Below are positions 42,658 to 51,958 of a DNA stretch of 59,374 nucleotides, in pieces. The DNA comes from Fimousia sp036311565. GTDB taxonomy: Bacteria > Bacillota > Clostridia > Lachnospirales > Lachnospiraceae. The notes below the pieces were generated by a model. The model worked only from the letters and a program-made list of their open reading frames with translations. It searched no databases and was not told where the DNA came from. Every line of letters starts with the position of its first letter. Position 1 is the stretch's first letter. The stretch spans positions 1 to 59,374 of the forward strand of contig JAXJPR010000012.1 in the NCBI GenBank assembly GCA_036311565.1. Reading direction: 5' to 3'. Position numbers and translations under genes: made by a program.

Positions 42658-43887
42658 ATGAAGAAATTAGTGAAAAAACTAATGGCATTGACATTGGTCG
42701 TTGCTTTTATGCTCAGTAGTGTAAATGTAATGGCAGCGGAAAATGTGAATGTAGAATTGGAAGGAAGTACGGGAGGAAAAGTTGTTTCTAAAAAGGCAAC
42801 ATTAAAGGGTGCCAGTGATTATTTATCTGGAACTTATATGAAGAATGAAGATTCCAGTAAATCAGCTTATACAGGGATCCGAACATTAAATGGAACCAGT
42901 TATTTTCCTGTAGTACCAAGTGCAACAGGTAAATTATATCTGGATGCAAGAAATGCAACAGGTTCTGTAACTGTCAGTGTAGGTTATGCAGATGAAGATG
43001 GATATTTTGTTAAAACTGGTAATTCAGGATATCTTTATTCAGGATATGATAAGACAGTTTTTGGAGGAGCAGATGTAAGTTATAATAAGAAATATTATAT
43101 CTGTTTTAAAACCAGCAGTGTCGTAGAATTAGAATTAAGAGCCTATGTATATAGTTATACACATAACCGCACGCTTACGGCAGGGAAATATACTTATTCA
43201 TCTGCAGTAAAAGGAACATCCAATACGACTACAGCGTTGTATTATAAGATTCAACCTTCAAAAACTGGTACCATTGCGGTTTCTTTAAAAGAATACGGCG
43301 ATAGTTATGATAGTTATTCTACCGGATATGTGACTTTATATAACAGCAGTAAAACACGCTTATCTGATCAAAAAATCTGGTATAATTCCAGCAATTCTAA
43401 TTACCGGGTATATTTTGGAGTAAAAGCGGGAAGAACTTATTATATTAAAGTAGAAAACTGCTATGGTGTTTATAGTAATGGATACTGTTATGGCGTGAAA
43501 TATACGAATACATCCGCAACAGACCGTAACATTGGTACAAAGTCAAAAGCGAAAAAGTTGTATCGCAAAGGAGATTATACATCATCATTGTTTGTGGCAT
43601 CAACTTCTACAAGCACAGACTGGTATAAATTCTATGTTTCTTCTAAGAGAAAAACAGTGATCAAGCTTGATACAACTGGTATTAAATCTGGTGATATTGA
43701 AGTAAGTGTATACCGTGGAAGCAAAAAAATCGGAAGTACGCAGACCATTGGTGACTATAGTAATGGAGCAGAATATACTATTACATATGGCACCACTTAT
43801 GGAAAAGCCAGTTCAGGAACATATTATGTAAAAGTTCGAAAATTAAGATATACAAGCGGCAAATATAAAATTAAATATGCACAGTAA
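42658..43887 (+). CDS. Secreted beta-rich protein with PPC-like domains
   Basis: 409 aa. Signal peptide: KKLVKKL basic start, hydrophobic LMALTLVVAFMLSS, probable cleavage after VMA-A near residue 26. The mature part is rich in Tyr, Ser, Thr and Lys, with two or three repeats resembling bacterial pre-peptidase C-terminal domains (AGKYTYSSA, GRTYYIKVENCY, GTYYVKVRKLRY). No catalytic motif and no sortase or membrane anchor is visible. Probably an exported, carbohydrate- or surface-binding protein; the exact role is unknown. ATG 42658 follows AAAGGAGGAAA. It is a single-gene unit between its own promoter and terminator. Confidence 0.8.
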   Translation: MKKLVKKLMALTLVVAFMLSSVNVMAAENVNVELEGSTGGKVVSKKATLKGASDYLSGTYMKNEDSSKSAYTGIRTLNGTSYFPVVPSATGKLYLDARNATGSVTVSVGYADEDGYFVKTGNSGYLYSGYDKTVFGGADVSYNKKYYICFKTSSVVELELRAYVYSYTHNRTLTAGKYTYSSAVKGTSNTTTALYYKIQPSKTGTIAVSLKEYGDSYDSYSTGYVTLYNSSKTRLSDQKIWYNSSNSNYRVYFGVKAGRTYYIKVENCYGVYSNGYCYGVKYTNTSATDRNIGTKSKAKKLYRKGDYTSSLFVASTSTSTDWYKFYVSSKRKTVIKLDTTGIKSGDIEVSVYRGSKKIGSTQTIGDYSNGAEYTITYGTTYGKASSGTYYVKVRKLRYTSGKYKIKYAQ

Positions 43888-43889
43888 AC

Positions 43890-43919
43890 AAAAAGCGGTT
43901 CCATCTGGAGCCGCTTTTT
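43890..43919 (+). terminator. Intrinsic terminator, probably bidirectional
   Basis: AAAAAGCGG (43890-43898) pairs CCGCTTTTT (43911-43919), with an inner TCCA/TGGA pair. Serves the secreted protein gene and the converging cyclophilin gene. Confidence 0.88.
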
Positions 43920-43935
43920 CGTTATAAAAATTTCA

Positions 43936-44457
43936 TTATAATTTTTCTGGTTCTTCGTATTCAACACCGAAGGTTTCTACAGTCACTTCTTTCATGACCT
44001 GAGGTGCAACGGGTGCATCTCCCCATGTAGTGGTAGTTTCTGCGATTTTATTTACCACATCCATCCCTTCGATTACTTTACCAAATGCGGCATAGTCGCC
44101 GTCAAGGTGAGGAGAAGTCTGATGCATAATGAAGAACTGAGAACCTGCAGAATCAGGAATCATAGTACGTGCCATAGAAAGTACACCAGGAGTGTGTTTT
44201 AAATCATTCTTAAAACCATTGCTGTTAAATTCTCCTTTGATGCAATATCCAGGGCCGCCAGTACCATTTCCTTTTGGGTCTCCACCCTGGATCATGAAAC
44301 CTCTGATGATTCTGTGGAATCCAACTCCATTATAGAATCCTTTTTTTACCAAAGAAATAAAATTGCGCACAGTCATAGGTGCAATTTCAGGATATAATTC
44401 ACATCTCATTACATCGCCATTTTCCATTGTAATGGTAACAATTGGGTTTTGTGCCAT
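43936..44457 (-). CDS. Cyclophilin-type peptidyl-prolyl cis-trans isomerase
   Basis: 173 aa. FHRIIRGFMIQGGDPKGNGTGG at about residues 44-65, SMARTMIPDSAGSQFFIMH and LDGDYAAFGKVIEG are the cyclophilin active site. No signal peptide, so cytosolic. ATG 44457 is preceded by AAAGGAAG on the minus strand; the ATG at 44511 is not. Confidence 0.95.
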   Translation of the reverse strand: MAQNPIVTITMENGDVMRCELYPEIAPMTVRNFISLVKKGFYNGVGFHRIIRGFMIQGGDPKGNGTGGPGYCIKGEFNSNGFKNDLKHTPGVLSMARTMIPDSAGSQFFIMHQTSPHLDGDYAAFGKVIEGMDVVNKIAETTTTWGDAPVAPQVMKEVTVETFGVEYEEPEKL

Positions 44458-44566
44458 AAGTAAATCTTCCTTTCTTACATTTAATTTGATTGGATCATCC
44501 AATATTTCCAAATAATCATATCATAGGAAAAATGAAAGGAAAAGTCTTTTTTCATTTTAATGATGT

Positions 44567-44594
44567 TTGGTAACGATGCAATCTGTGATATAAT
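44567..44594 (+). promoter_or_regulatory. Promoter of mltG
   Basis: TTGGTA (44567-44572), 16-base spacer, extended -10 TGTGATATAAT with TATAAT at 44589-44594. Confidence 0.75.
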
Positions 44595-44640
44595 AAAACA
44601 ATAAGCAAAAACCACCAATCGATAAAGAAAGGGACAATTT

Positions 44641-45633
44641 ATGAGAAATAAGAAAAAGACAGCCATATTCATTGTTATTATCTTGTTAGCAGTAGTAGTG
44701 GCATTCCTTTTTGGCGGAACAACAAAAACAAAAAAAAGTGCGGAAGTTACCATTGAAGAAGGAACAGGATCAAGACAAATTGCCGATATATTAAAAAAAG
44801 AAGGAGTCATTGGCTCTCAAATGTCATTTTTGGTGAAATTAAAATTATCTGAATATGATGGAAAACTTCAATATGGGACCTATCATATTGAAGAAGGAAT
44901 GGAAATGAATGAACTATTTGAGATGTTGGCCACGGAAGGAGCAAAAGTAAATACAGTAAATATTACGATTCCAGAAGGATATACAGCGGAGATGATAGGA
45001 GCCAAGCTGGAGGAGAAAGGCTTGTTTACAAAAAAAGAATTCTTAGAGGCGGTCAGCACCAAAGAGGGGTATGAGTTTGAATGGCTTTCTGATATTGAAG
45101 AAAAGGAAGGAAGAAAGTACTTTCTTCAGGGATATTTATATCCGGATACCTATAATGTTTACAAATCAGCAACACCTCAGGAGGTAGTTGCACTGATGCT
45201 CAGCAATTTTGAAAAGCATTATGCAGAAGTAGAAACTGATCAGTCCATGGACCGCATTGTTACGCTGGCATCTGTAATAGAAAGAGAAACTAGTGTATCT
45301 TCTGAAAGAAGTACCATTGCAGGAGTCATTGAAAATCGTCTGGATAAAGGAATGCGGTTACAGATTGATCCAACTGCGCTGTATCCATTGACGGATGGTA
45401 TGTATAATAAGACAAAAGTAACATATGAAGATTTAAAAATTGATTCTCCATATAATACATATCGAAATAAGGGGCTACCAGTTGGACCAATTTGTAATCC
45501 ATCTGTGGAATGTATGAAAGCGGCAGCCCAGCCAGAAGAGCATGAATACCTGTATTATCATACAAAATCAGAAAATAGCAAGGAACATGATTTCTATAAA
45601 ACCTATGAAGAACACATAAATTCACAGAAATAA
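44641..45633 (+). CDS. mltG: Endolytic murein transglycosylase, MltG/YceG family
   Basis: 330 aa. A single N-terminal transmembrane anchor (TAIFIVIILLAVVVAFLF) leaves the rest outside. A LysM-like segment follows (VNITIPEGYTAEMIGAKL), then the YceG catalytic domain with LQGYLYPDTYNV, ASVIERET carrying the catalytic Glu, LQIDPTALYP and the C-terminal SPYNTY-GLPVGPICNPS. Cuts nascent glycan strands and acts with the elongation machinery. AAAGGGAC precedes the start. Confidence 0.95.
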   Translation: MRNKKKTAIFIVIILLAVVVAFLFGGTTKTKKSAEVTIEEGTGSRQIADILKKEGVIGSQMSFLVKLKLSEYDGKLQYGTYHIEEGMEMNELFEMLATEGAKVNTVNITIPEGYTAEMIGAKLEEKGLFTKKEFLEAVSTKEGYEFEWLSDIEEKEGRKYFLQGYLYPDTYNVYKSATPQEVVALMLSNFEKHYAEVETDQSMDRIVTLASVIERETSVSSERSTIAGVIENRLDKGMRLQIDPTALYPLTDGMYNKTKVTYEDLKIDSPYNTYRNKGLPVGPICNPSVECMKAAAQPEEHEYLYYHTKSENSKEHDFYKTYEEHINSQK

Positions 45634-45721
45634 TAATAGAAAGATTCTATGGAATTGTTATTTTATTAACAATGGATGGTGTGCGTACAAAAAAAAATAC
45701 TAAAAAAATCACATAATTTAC

Positions 45722-45893
45722 TTTCCATCATGGTAAAAATGTTGTAGAATAATTATATGTTATAAGAGAGGCAATCTGTGGCTTCCATACAGATTGTTAA
45801 AAATAACCTTCTGTTCGGCTTTGGACAGAAGTCTAACGTGTGAAAAGAATAACAACATTTCACACAGAAATATTTTAGGAGGGACAAATCAAA
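45722..45893 (+). promoter_or_regulatory. Promoter and three-hairpin 5' leader of the pyruvate:ferredoxin oxidoreductase gene
   Basis: Promoter TTTCCA (45722-45727), 17 bases, TAGAAT (45745-45750). The leader then has three consecutive hairpins. CAATCTGT/ACAGATTG lies at 45772-45796, CTTCTGT/ACAGAAG at 45808-45831 and GTGTGAAA/TTTCACAC at 45838-45865. A strong AGGAGGG follows before the ATG. None ends in a T-run. RNA stability or translational control is inferred; no known riboswitch is recognised. Confidence 0.65.
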
Positions 45894-48800
45894 ATGGCAA
45901 GAAAAATGAAAACAATGGATGGTAATACTGCAGCCGCTCACGTTTCTTATGCGTTTACAGAAGTAGCAGCTATTTTCCCAATTACTCCATCCTCTCCAAT
46001 GGCTGAATCAACAGACCAGTGGGCAACACAGGGAAGAAAAAATATCTTCGGACATCCAGTAAAATTAGTAGAAATGGAATCTGAAGGTGGAGCAGCAGGT
46101 GCTGTACATGGTGCATTATCTTCAGGTGCTTTAACAACAACTTACACAGCATCTCAGGGATTATTACTTATGATTCCTAACATGTACAAAATCGCTGGTG
46201 AATTATTACCATGTGTAATTGATGTTTCTGCTCGTGCATTAGCATCTCATGCATTAAACATTTTCGGTGACCATTCAGACGTTTATGCTTGTCGTCAGAC
46301 AGGTTTTGCTATGTTATGTAGCTCAAGTGTACAGGAAGTTATGGACTTAGGAGCAGTTGCTCACTTATCTACAATCAAAGGTAGTGTTCCAGTACTTCAT
46401 TTCTTCGATGGATTCAGAACATCTCATGAAATCCAGAAAATCGAAATGTGGGATTATGAAGATCTTGCAGAAATGGTTGATTATGACAAAATTGCTGAAT
46501 TCAAGAACAAATGTCTTAACCCAGAACATCCTGTATTAAGAGGTTCTGCTCAGAACCCTGACATCTTCTTCCAGGCAAGAGAAGCATGCAATACATATTA
46601 TAATGCTTTCCCAGCTATCGTTGAAGAATATATGGATAAAGTAAATGCTAAGATCGGTACAGATTATAAATTATTCAACTACTATGGTGCTGAAGATGCG
46701 GAAAGCGTTATCATTGCTATGGGTTCTGTATGTGATACAATTGAAGAAACAATTGACTACTTAATGGCACAGGGCAAAAAAGTTGGTGTTGTTAAAGTTC
46801 GTTTATACAGACCATTTGTAGCTGAAAAATTAATCGAAGCTATTCCAGATACAGTTAAATACATTAACGTATTAGATAGAACAAAAGAACCTGGTTCTCT
46901 TGGTGAACCTTTATACTTAGACGTATGTGCTGCATTAAAAGGAAGCAAATTTGATGCAATTCCAATTAATGGTGGACGTTACGGATTAGGTTCTAAAGAT
47001 ACTACACCAGCTGATATCATCGCTACATTTGAAAATACAGAAAAGAAAGAATTTACACTTGCTATCGTTGATGATGTTACAAATCTTTCTCTTGAAAGAG
47101 GTGAAATACCTGTTACAGCTCCAGAAAGCATCGTAGCTTGTAAATTCTGGGGTCTTGGAGCAGATGGTACTGTAGGTGCTAACAAGAACTCAATCAAGAT
47201 CATTGGTGATCATACAGATAAATATGCTCAGGCATACTTTGATTATGACTCTAAAAAATCTGGTGGGGTTACAATGTCTCACTTACGTTTCGGTGATGAC
47301 CCTATCAAATCTACTTACTTAATTAACAAAGCTGACTTCGTTGCATGTCACTGTGCACCATATGTAACAAAATACAACATGGTTCAGGATTTAAAAGATG
47401 GCGGAACATTCTTATTAAACTGCAGCTGGCCAGTAGAAGAAATCGGTGATCATTTACCAGGACAGGTAAAAGCTTACCTTGCAAAACACAACATCAAATT
47501 CTATGTAATCGATGGTATTAAGATCGGTAAAGAAATCGGATTAGGAGGACGTATTAACACAGTACTTCAGTCTGCATTCTTTAAACTTTCTGGAATCATC
47601 CCAGAAGAAGATGCTATCAAATACATGAAAGACGCTGCTACAGCTTCTTACAGCAAGAAAGGTGATCATATCGTTAAGATGAACCATGATGCTATCGAAG
47701 CTGGTGCAAAAGCTATCGTTGAAGTACCAGTTCCAGCTGAATGGGCTGATTGCGAACCAGAACCATTATTCGAACAGGTAACAGGCGACAGAGCTGACTT
47801 AGTAGATTACGTTAATGAAATTCAGAGTGCAGTTAACTCTCAGACAGGTAATACATTACCAGTTTCTAAATTATTACCATACGCTGATGGTCATATGCCT
47901 CAGGGATCTGCTGCTTACGAAAAACGTGGTGTTGCAGTTGACGTTCCAGCATGGAACCCAGATAACTGTATCCAGTGTAACTTCTGTTCTTATGTATGTC
48001 CTCATGCATGTATCAGACCAATCGCTATGACAGAAGAAGAATTAGCAGCTGCTCCAGAAGGAACAAAATCATTACCAATGACAGGTATGCCACAGTACAA
48101 ATTCGTTATGACAACTACAGTTCTTGACTGTACAGGATGTGGTTCTTGTGTAAACGTATGTCCAGGTAAGAAAGGTGCAAAAGCTCTTTCTATGGAAAGC
48201 CTTCCATCTCAGTTAGCAGAACAGGAAGTTTACACATATGGACAGAGCTTACCAATTAAAGAAGACATCTTTGATAAATTCAAAGAAGCTTCTGTTAAAG
48301 GTAGCCAGTTTAAACAGCCATTACTTGAGTTCTCAGGAGCTTGTGCTGGATGTGGTGAAACACCATATGCTAAATTAATTACACAGTTATTCGGTGAAAG
48401 AATGTACGTTGCTAATGCAACAGGATGTACATCTATTTGGGCAGGTTCTTCTCCAGCTACACCATACACAGTAAACAAAAAAGGACAGGGTCCTGCTTGG
48501 TGTAACTCTTTATTTGAAGATAATGCTGAATTTGGTTTAGGTATGTTCTTAGGACAGAATACATTAAGAGACCAGTTAAAAGAAAAAGTAGTTGCTTTAG
48601 GTGAAGCTACAGAAAACGCTGATGTTAAAGCTGCTATCGCTGAATACTTAGATACATATACAATCGGTGCTAAAAACGGTGCTGCTACAGAAAAATTAGT
48701 TGCTGCATTAGAAGAATGCGGATGTGAAGCTGGTAAAGAAATTCTTGAACAGAAAGATTTCTTATCTAAGAAATCTCAGTGGATCTTCGGTGGTGACGGA

Positions 48801-49415
48801 TGGGCATACGATATCGGTTACGGCGGATTAGACCACGTATTAGCTTCTGGTGAAGATGTAAACGTATTCGTATTCGATACAGAAGTTTACTCTAACACAG
48901 GTGGACAGGCTTCTAAAGCCACTAACACAGGTGCAATTGCTCAGTTCGCAGCAGCTGGTAAAGAAGTTAAGAAGAAAGACCTTGCTGCAATCGCTATGAG
49001 CTATGGTTACATCTATGTTGCTCAGGTTTCTATGGGTGCTGATTACAATCAGACAGTAAAAGCAATTGCAGAAGCAGAAGCTTACCCAGGACCATCATTA
49101 GTAATCGGTTACGCTCCATGTATCAACCATGGTATCAAGGGCGGTATGAAGATTGCTCAGACAGAAGAAAAGAAAGCAGTTACATCTGGTTACTGGCACT
49201 TATTCAGATACAATCCAGAATTATCTGCAGAAGGAAAGAATCCATTTGTATTAGATTCTAAAGAACCTACAACAGATTACAATGACTTTATCATGGGTGA
49301 AGTTCGTTACAATGCTCTTGCTCGTCAGAATCCTGAAAGAGCGAAAGAATTATTCGCAAAAGCTGAAGCTACAGCAAAAGCTAAATATCAGGCATTAGTA
49401 GAAAAAGCTAAATAA
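45894..49415 (+). CDS. nifJ: Pyruvate:ferredoxin (flavodoxin) oxidoreductase, single-chain
   Basis: 1173 aa homodimer-type enzyme converting pyruvate and CoA to acetyl-CoA, CO2 and reduced ferredoxin. N-terminal YAFTEVAAIFPITPSSPMAE (domain I) and domain II/III (INGGRYGLGSKDTTPA) come first. A 2x[4Fe-4S] ferredoxin domain is at about 690-760 (CIQCNFCSYVC and CTGCGSCVNVC). The proximal cluster/TPP domain follows, with CAGCGETPYAKL, GDGWAYDIGYGGLDHV and YSNTGGQ. Codon use is strongly biased (GCT, GTT, TTC, AAC), which marks a very highly expressed gene. Central catabolic enzyme of the fermentative metabolism. Confidence 0.98.
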   Translation: MARKMKTMDGNTAAAHVSYAFTEVAAIFPITPSSPMAESTDQWATQGRKNIFGHPVKLVEMESEGGAAGAVHGALSSGALTTTYTASQGLLLMIPNMYKIAGELLPCVIDVSARALASHALNIFGDHSDVYACRQTGFAMLCSSSVQEVMDLGAVAHLSTIKGSVPVLHFFDGFRTSHEIQKIEMWDYEDLAEMVDYDKIAEFKNKCLNPEHPVLRGSAQNPDIFFQAREACNTYYNAFPAIVEEYMDKVNAKIGTDYKLFNYYGAEDAESVIIAMGSVCDTIEETIDYLMAQGKKVGVVKVRLYRPFVAEKLIEAIPDTVKYINVLDRTKEPGSLGEPLYLDVCAALKGSKFDAIPINGGRYGLGSKDTTPADIIATFENTEKKEFTLAIVDDVTNLSLERGEIPVTAPESIVACKFWGLGADGTVGANKNSIKIIGDHTDKYAQAYFDYDSKKSGGVTMSHLRFGDDPIKSTYLINKADFVACHCAPYVTKYNMVQDLKDGGTFLLNCSWPVEEIGDHLPGQVKAYLAKHNIKFYVIDGIKIGKEIGLGGRINTVLQSAFFKLSGIIPEEDAIKYMKDAATASYSKKGDHIVKMNHDAIEAGAKAIVEVPVPAEWADCEPEPLFEQVTGDRADLVDYVNEIQSAVNSQTGNTLPVSKLLPYADGHMPQGSAAYEKRGVAVDVPAWNPDNCIQCNFCSYVCPHACIRPIAMTEEELAAAPEGTKSLPMTGMPQYKFVMTTTVLDCTGCGSCVNVCPGKKGAKALSMESLPSQLAEQEVYTYGQSLPIKEDIFDKFKEASVKGSQFKQPLLEFSGACAGCGETPYAKLITQLFGERMYVANATGCTSIWAGSSPATPYTVNKKGQGPAWCNSLFEDNAEFGLGMFLGQNTLRDQLKEKVVALGEATENADVKAAIAEYLDTYTIGAKNGAATEKLVAALEECGCEAGKEILEQKDFLSKKSQWIFGGDGWAYDIGYGGLDHVLASGEDVNVFVFDTEVYSNTGGQASKATNTGAIAQFAAAGKEVKKKDLAAIAMSYGYIYVAQVSMGADYNQTVKAIAEAEAYPGPSLVIGYAPCINHGIKGGMKIAQTEEKKAVTSGYWHLFRYNPELSAEGKNPFVLDSKEPTTDYNDFIMGEVRYNALARQNPERAKELFAKAEATAKAKYQALVEKAK

Positions 49416-49450
49416 TTTAAGTTATTTGTTTTTGATATAGCGTAACTAAG

Positions 49451-49486
49451 AAAAAGCCAGATTCAATTATTGAGTCTGGCTTTTTT
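49451..49486 (+). terminator. Intrinsic terminator after the pyruvate:ferredoxin oxidoreductase gene
   Basis: AAAAAGCCAGATTCA, loop ATTAT, TGAGTCTGGCTTTTTT with one G-U pair. Confidence 0.92.
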
Positions 49487-49495
49487 ACAGCTGTT

Positions 49496-49504
49496 TGGTA
49501 TAAT
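49496..49504 (+). promoter_or_regulatory. Extended -10 promoter of rpe
   Basis: TGGTATAAT with TATAAT at 49499-49504; no clear -35. Lies 36 bases before the rpe start. Confidence 0.6.
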
Positions 49505-49539
49505 AGTAATATCAAGCGCACAAAGGAGAGAGAAAGATT

Positions 49540-50196
49540 ATGGAATATATTTTATCACCATCTATTTTGTCTGCGGATTTTAATAAATTAGGTGAAGATG
49601 TAAAACGTGTAGAAGAGGCAGGAGCCCAATGGCTTCATATTGATGTTATGGATGGATGCTTCGTACCAAATATCTCTTTTGGTTTTCCGGTCATCAAAGC
49701 TCTTCGCAAAACTACTAATATGTTTTTTGATGTCCATTTAATGATTGTAAATCCTGGAAATTATATCGACGAGTTTGTTGATGCTGGTGCCAATATGATT
49801 ACCGTTCATGCAGAAGCATGTACACATTTGGATCGGGTAATTCAACAGATCAAAAACCGTGGCGTAAAAGCAGGTGTTGCTCTAAACCCAGCAACTCCAC
49901 TTACGGAACTGGAATATGTGTTAGACAGTGTGGACATGGTATTGCTTATGACTGTGAATCCAGGCTATGGCGGACAATCCTACATTCCATATTGTGACCG
50001 TAAGATTCAGGAATTGAAGGCGATGATAGAAGCAAAAGGGTTAGATGTGGATATTCAGGTCGATGGAGGAATCAAGGAAGATAATATTGCACATGTAAAA
50101 GATTGCGGAGCGAATGTATTTGTTGCCGGATCAGCGGTCTTCAATGGAAATATTGAAGAAAACACGGAAAAATTATTAAAAAATATGAATGCTTAA
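49540..50196 (+). CDS. rpe: Ribulose-phosphate 3-epimerase
   Basis: 218 aa TIM barrel of the pentose phosphate pathway. SPSILSADF, HIDVMDGCFVPN with catalytic Asp and metal ligands, FDVHLMI, TVNPGYGGQ, and IQVDGGI with the second Asp. AAAGGAGAG precedes the start. It probably shares a transcript with the ATPase gene 33 bases downstream. Functionally linked to the transketolase genes at 57.4 kb. Confidence 0.96.
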   Translation: MEYILSPSILSADFNKLGEDVKRVEEAGAQWLHIDVMDGCFVPNISFGFPVIKALRKTTNMFFDVHLMIVNPGNYIDEFVDAGANMITVHAEACTHLDRVIQQIKNRGVKAGVALNPATPLTELEYVLDSVDMVLLMTVNPGYGGQSYIPYCDRKIQELKAMIEAKGLDVDIQVDGGIKEDNIAHVKDCGANVFVAGSAVFNGNIEENTEKLLKNMNA

Positions 50197-50229
50197 TAGA
50201 AGCATAGAAAATTTGGAGGAAAAGAAAAA

Positions 50230-51063
50230 ATGAGTTCATGTTCACATAACTGTAGTTCATGTAGTGAAAATTGTTCTGATAGAATAAATCCTGAAGATAA
50301 TCGTTTTCCATTACATGCAAGAAGCAGTGTAAAAAAGGTAATCGGTGTTGTCAGTGGAAAAGGCGGCGTTGGTAAATCCATGACCACATCCTTAATGGCA
50401 TGCGGAATGAATCGTGCAGGTTACAAAGTTGGAGTTTTGGATGCAGATATTACTGGTCCATCCATTCCAAAAGCATTTGGTTTGCATGAACAGTTATTCG
50501 GAACAGCAGAAGGGTTAATTGTACCAGCTGCAACAAATTTTGGAATCGAAGTTGTATCTATTAACTTGTTATTAGATAATGAAACAACACCAGTATTATG
50601 GAGAGGTCCAGTACTTGGTAATGTAATCAAACAGTTCTGGAGTGAAACATTATGGCAAAATATTGATTATATGTTCGTTGATATGCCCCCAGGAACAGGA
50701 GATGTACCATTAACTGTATTCCAGTCTCTTCCTTTAGACGGTATTATCATCGTGGCATCTCCACAGGAACTGGTTGGAATGATTGTAGAAAAAGCGGTTA
50801 ATATGGCAAAAATGATGGAAGTTCCAATTCTCGGCTTAGTAGAAAATATGAGTTATTTAGAATGTCCAGATTGTGGAAAACAAATTAAAGTTTTTGGAGA
50901 AAGTCATATTGAAGAAATTGGAGCACAGTATCAGCTTCCAGTATTAGCAAAACTTCCAATTGATCCAAAACTTGCAAGTGCATGTGATGCAGGAAGAATT
51001 GAAGATTTGGATGAAATTTATATTGATGGTATTGTTGAATTATTAAAATCACAAGAAGCATAA
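50230..51063 (+). CDS. Mrp/NBP35-type P-loop ATPase, iron-sulfur carrier
   Basis: 277 aa. The N-terminus has a four-Cys stretch (CSHNCSSCSENC, residues about 4-15), as in NBP35-like scaffolds. Deviant Walker A VVSGKGGVGKSMT at about 40-52, DADITGPSIP, and VDMPPGTGD (Walker B) follow. A C-terminal CPDCGK motif supplies the bridging cluster cysteines. Thought to assemble and deliver [4Fe-4S] clusters in the cytosol. TTGGAGGAAA precedes the start. Confidence 0.93.
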   Translation: MSSCSHNCSSCSENCSDRINPEDNRFPLHARSSVKKVIGVVSGKGGVGKSMTTSLMACGMNRAGYKVGVLDADITGPSIPKAFGLHEQLFGTAEGLIVPAATNFGIEVVSINLLLDNETTPVLWRGPVLGNVIKQFWSETLWQNIDYMFVDMPPGTGDVPLTVFQSLPLDGIIIVASPQELVGMIVEKAVNMAKMMEVPILGLVENMSYLECPDCGKQIKVFGESHIEEIGAQYQLPVLAKLPIDPKLASACDAGRIEDLDEIYIDGIVELLKSQEA

Positions 51064-51080
51064 AATTTATATTTTATAAT

Positions 51081-51112
51081 AAAAAAGGAGAAACGTAAGT
51101 TTCTCCCTTTTT
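51081..51112 (+). terminator. Intrinsic terminator, bidirectional
   Basis: AAAAAAGGAGAAAC, loop GTAA, GTTTCTCCCTTTTT. Lies between the ATPase gene and the converging AraC gene, whose stop is 2 bases away. Confidence 0.88.
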
Positions 51113-51113
51113 G

Positions 51114-51953
51114 TTATCTGCATATTGATTTACGATATTCATTTGGAGTCATCTGTGTGCTTTTCTTAAATGCTTGAGAAAAATAAGATTGAGAAGAAAA
51201 GCCAACTTTTGAAGCCACTTGAGCAATGGAATCATTGGTAGTTTCTAATAGCCGCTTGCTTTCTGAAATTCGTTTTTCAATTAAATAATTAATTGGTGAG
51301 TAGCCAATGTATTTATTAAATGCATGCACCATATAGTATTTATTCATATGAGTCATCTTAGCCAAATGATCTAAAGAAATACTTTCTGAAAAATGATGGT
51401 CAATATAACGTTTGATAAAAGTACATTCCTTATTGGTTCGTGCAGATGACGTTGAAGTAATGGTACACTGTGTAAGTCGGATCATATTAGTAACTAAGAT
51501 TTCCAATAAATTTTGACAGACCATTTCATAATTATAATCCATCTTCTTAATTTCACATAGGATGGATTTAAAATAAAAAGAAATATTCGTATAATTTTCT
51601 TTTAGACTTTTTTTCATATACAGACTGGAATTCATATCGGTAAATTCATTTGGTATAAAAAAGATACCATCCATACCAATGACAATGGCTTCTAACTCAT
51701 TATCTTCATAAGAAGATAATTGATGTTTTACATTAGGATTTACAATTACAAAATCATGAGCCTGTAATGGACATAGAGTTTTATCAATAAAGAATTCGCC
51801 ACTACCCTTTATAATATAATATAATTCTGTATAAGAATGTTCTTGCAAATTTCTGGCTGGCTTTATTGGATAAGAAGTCCGTTTAATATATAGAAGACGG
51901 CAGTCAATGCTTTGAATCTGCCGGTTTTCTAGTGGTAAACTTTGTAACCCCAT
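51114..51953 (-). CDS. AraC-family transcriptional regulator with cupin sensor
   Basis: 279 aa. N-terminal cupin-like part (EHSYTELYYIIKGSGEFFID, then HDFVIVNPNVKHQ). The C-terminal double helix-turn-helix shows ISLDHLAKMTHMNKYYMVHAF and IAQVASKVGFSSQSYFSQAFKKSTQMTPNEYR. ATG 51953 has GGGGGTA upstream; ATG 51968 would overlap the nucleotidyltransferase gene and lacks a ribosome site. It sits 5 bases downstream of that gene, so the pair is an operon. It may sense a sugar related to the transferase substrate (inference). Confidence 0.88.
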   Translation of the reverse strand: MGLQSLPLENRQIQSIDCRLLYIKRTSYPIKPARNLQEHSYTELYYIIKGSGEFFIDKTLCPLQAHDFVIVNPNVKHQLSSYEDNELEAIVIGMDGIFFIPNEFTDMNSSLYMKKSLKENYTNISFYFKSILCEIKKMDYNYEMVCQNLLEILVTNMIRLTQCTITSTSSARTNKECTFIKRYIDHHFSESISLDHLAKMTHMNKYYMVHAFNKYIGYSPINYLIEKRISESKRLLETTNDSIAQVASKVGFSSQSYFSQAFKKSTQMTPNEYRKSICR

Positions 51954-51958
51954 ATTTT

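Noticed and set aside
45654..45673. ATTGTTA/TAACAAT inverted repeat after mltG as a terminator
   Set aside because: Seven AT-rich pairs and no T-run afterwards; too weak to call.
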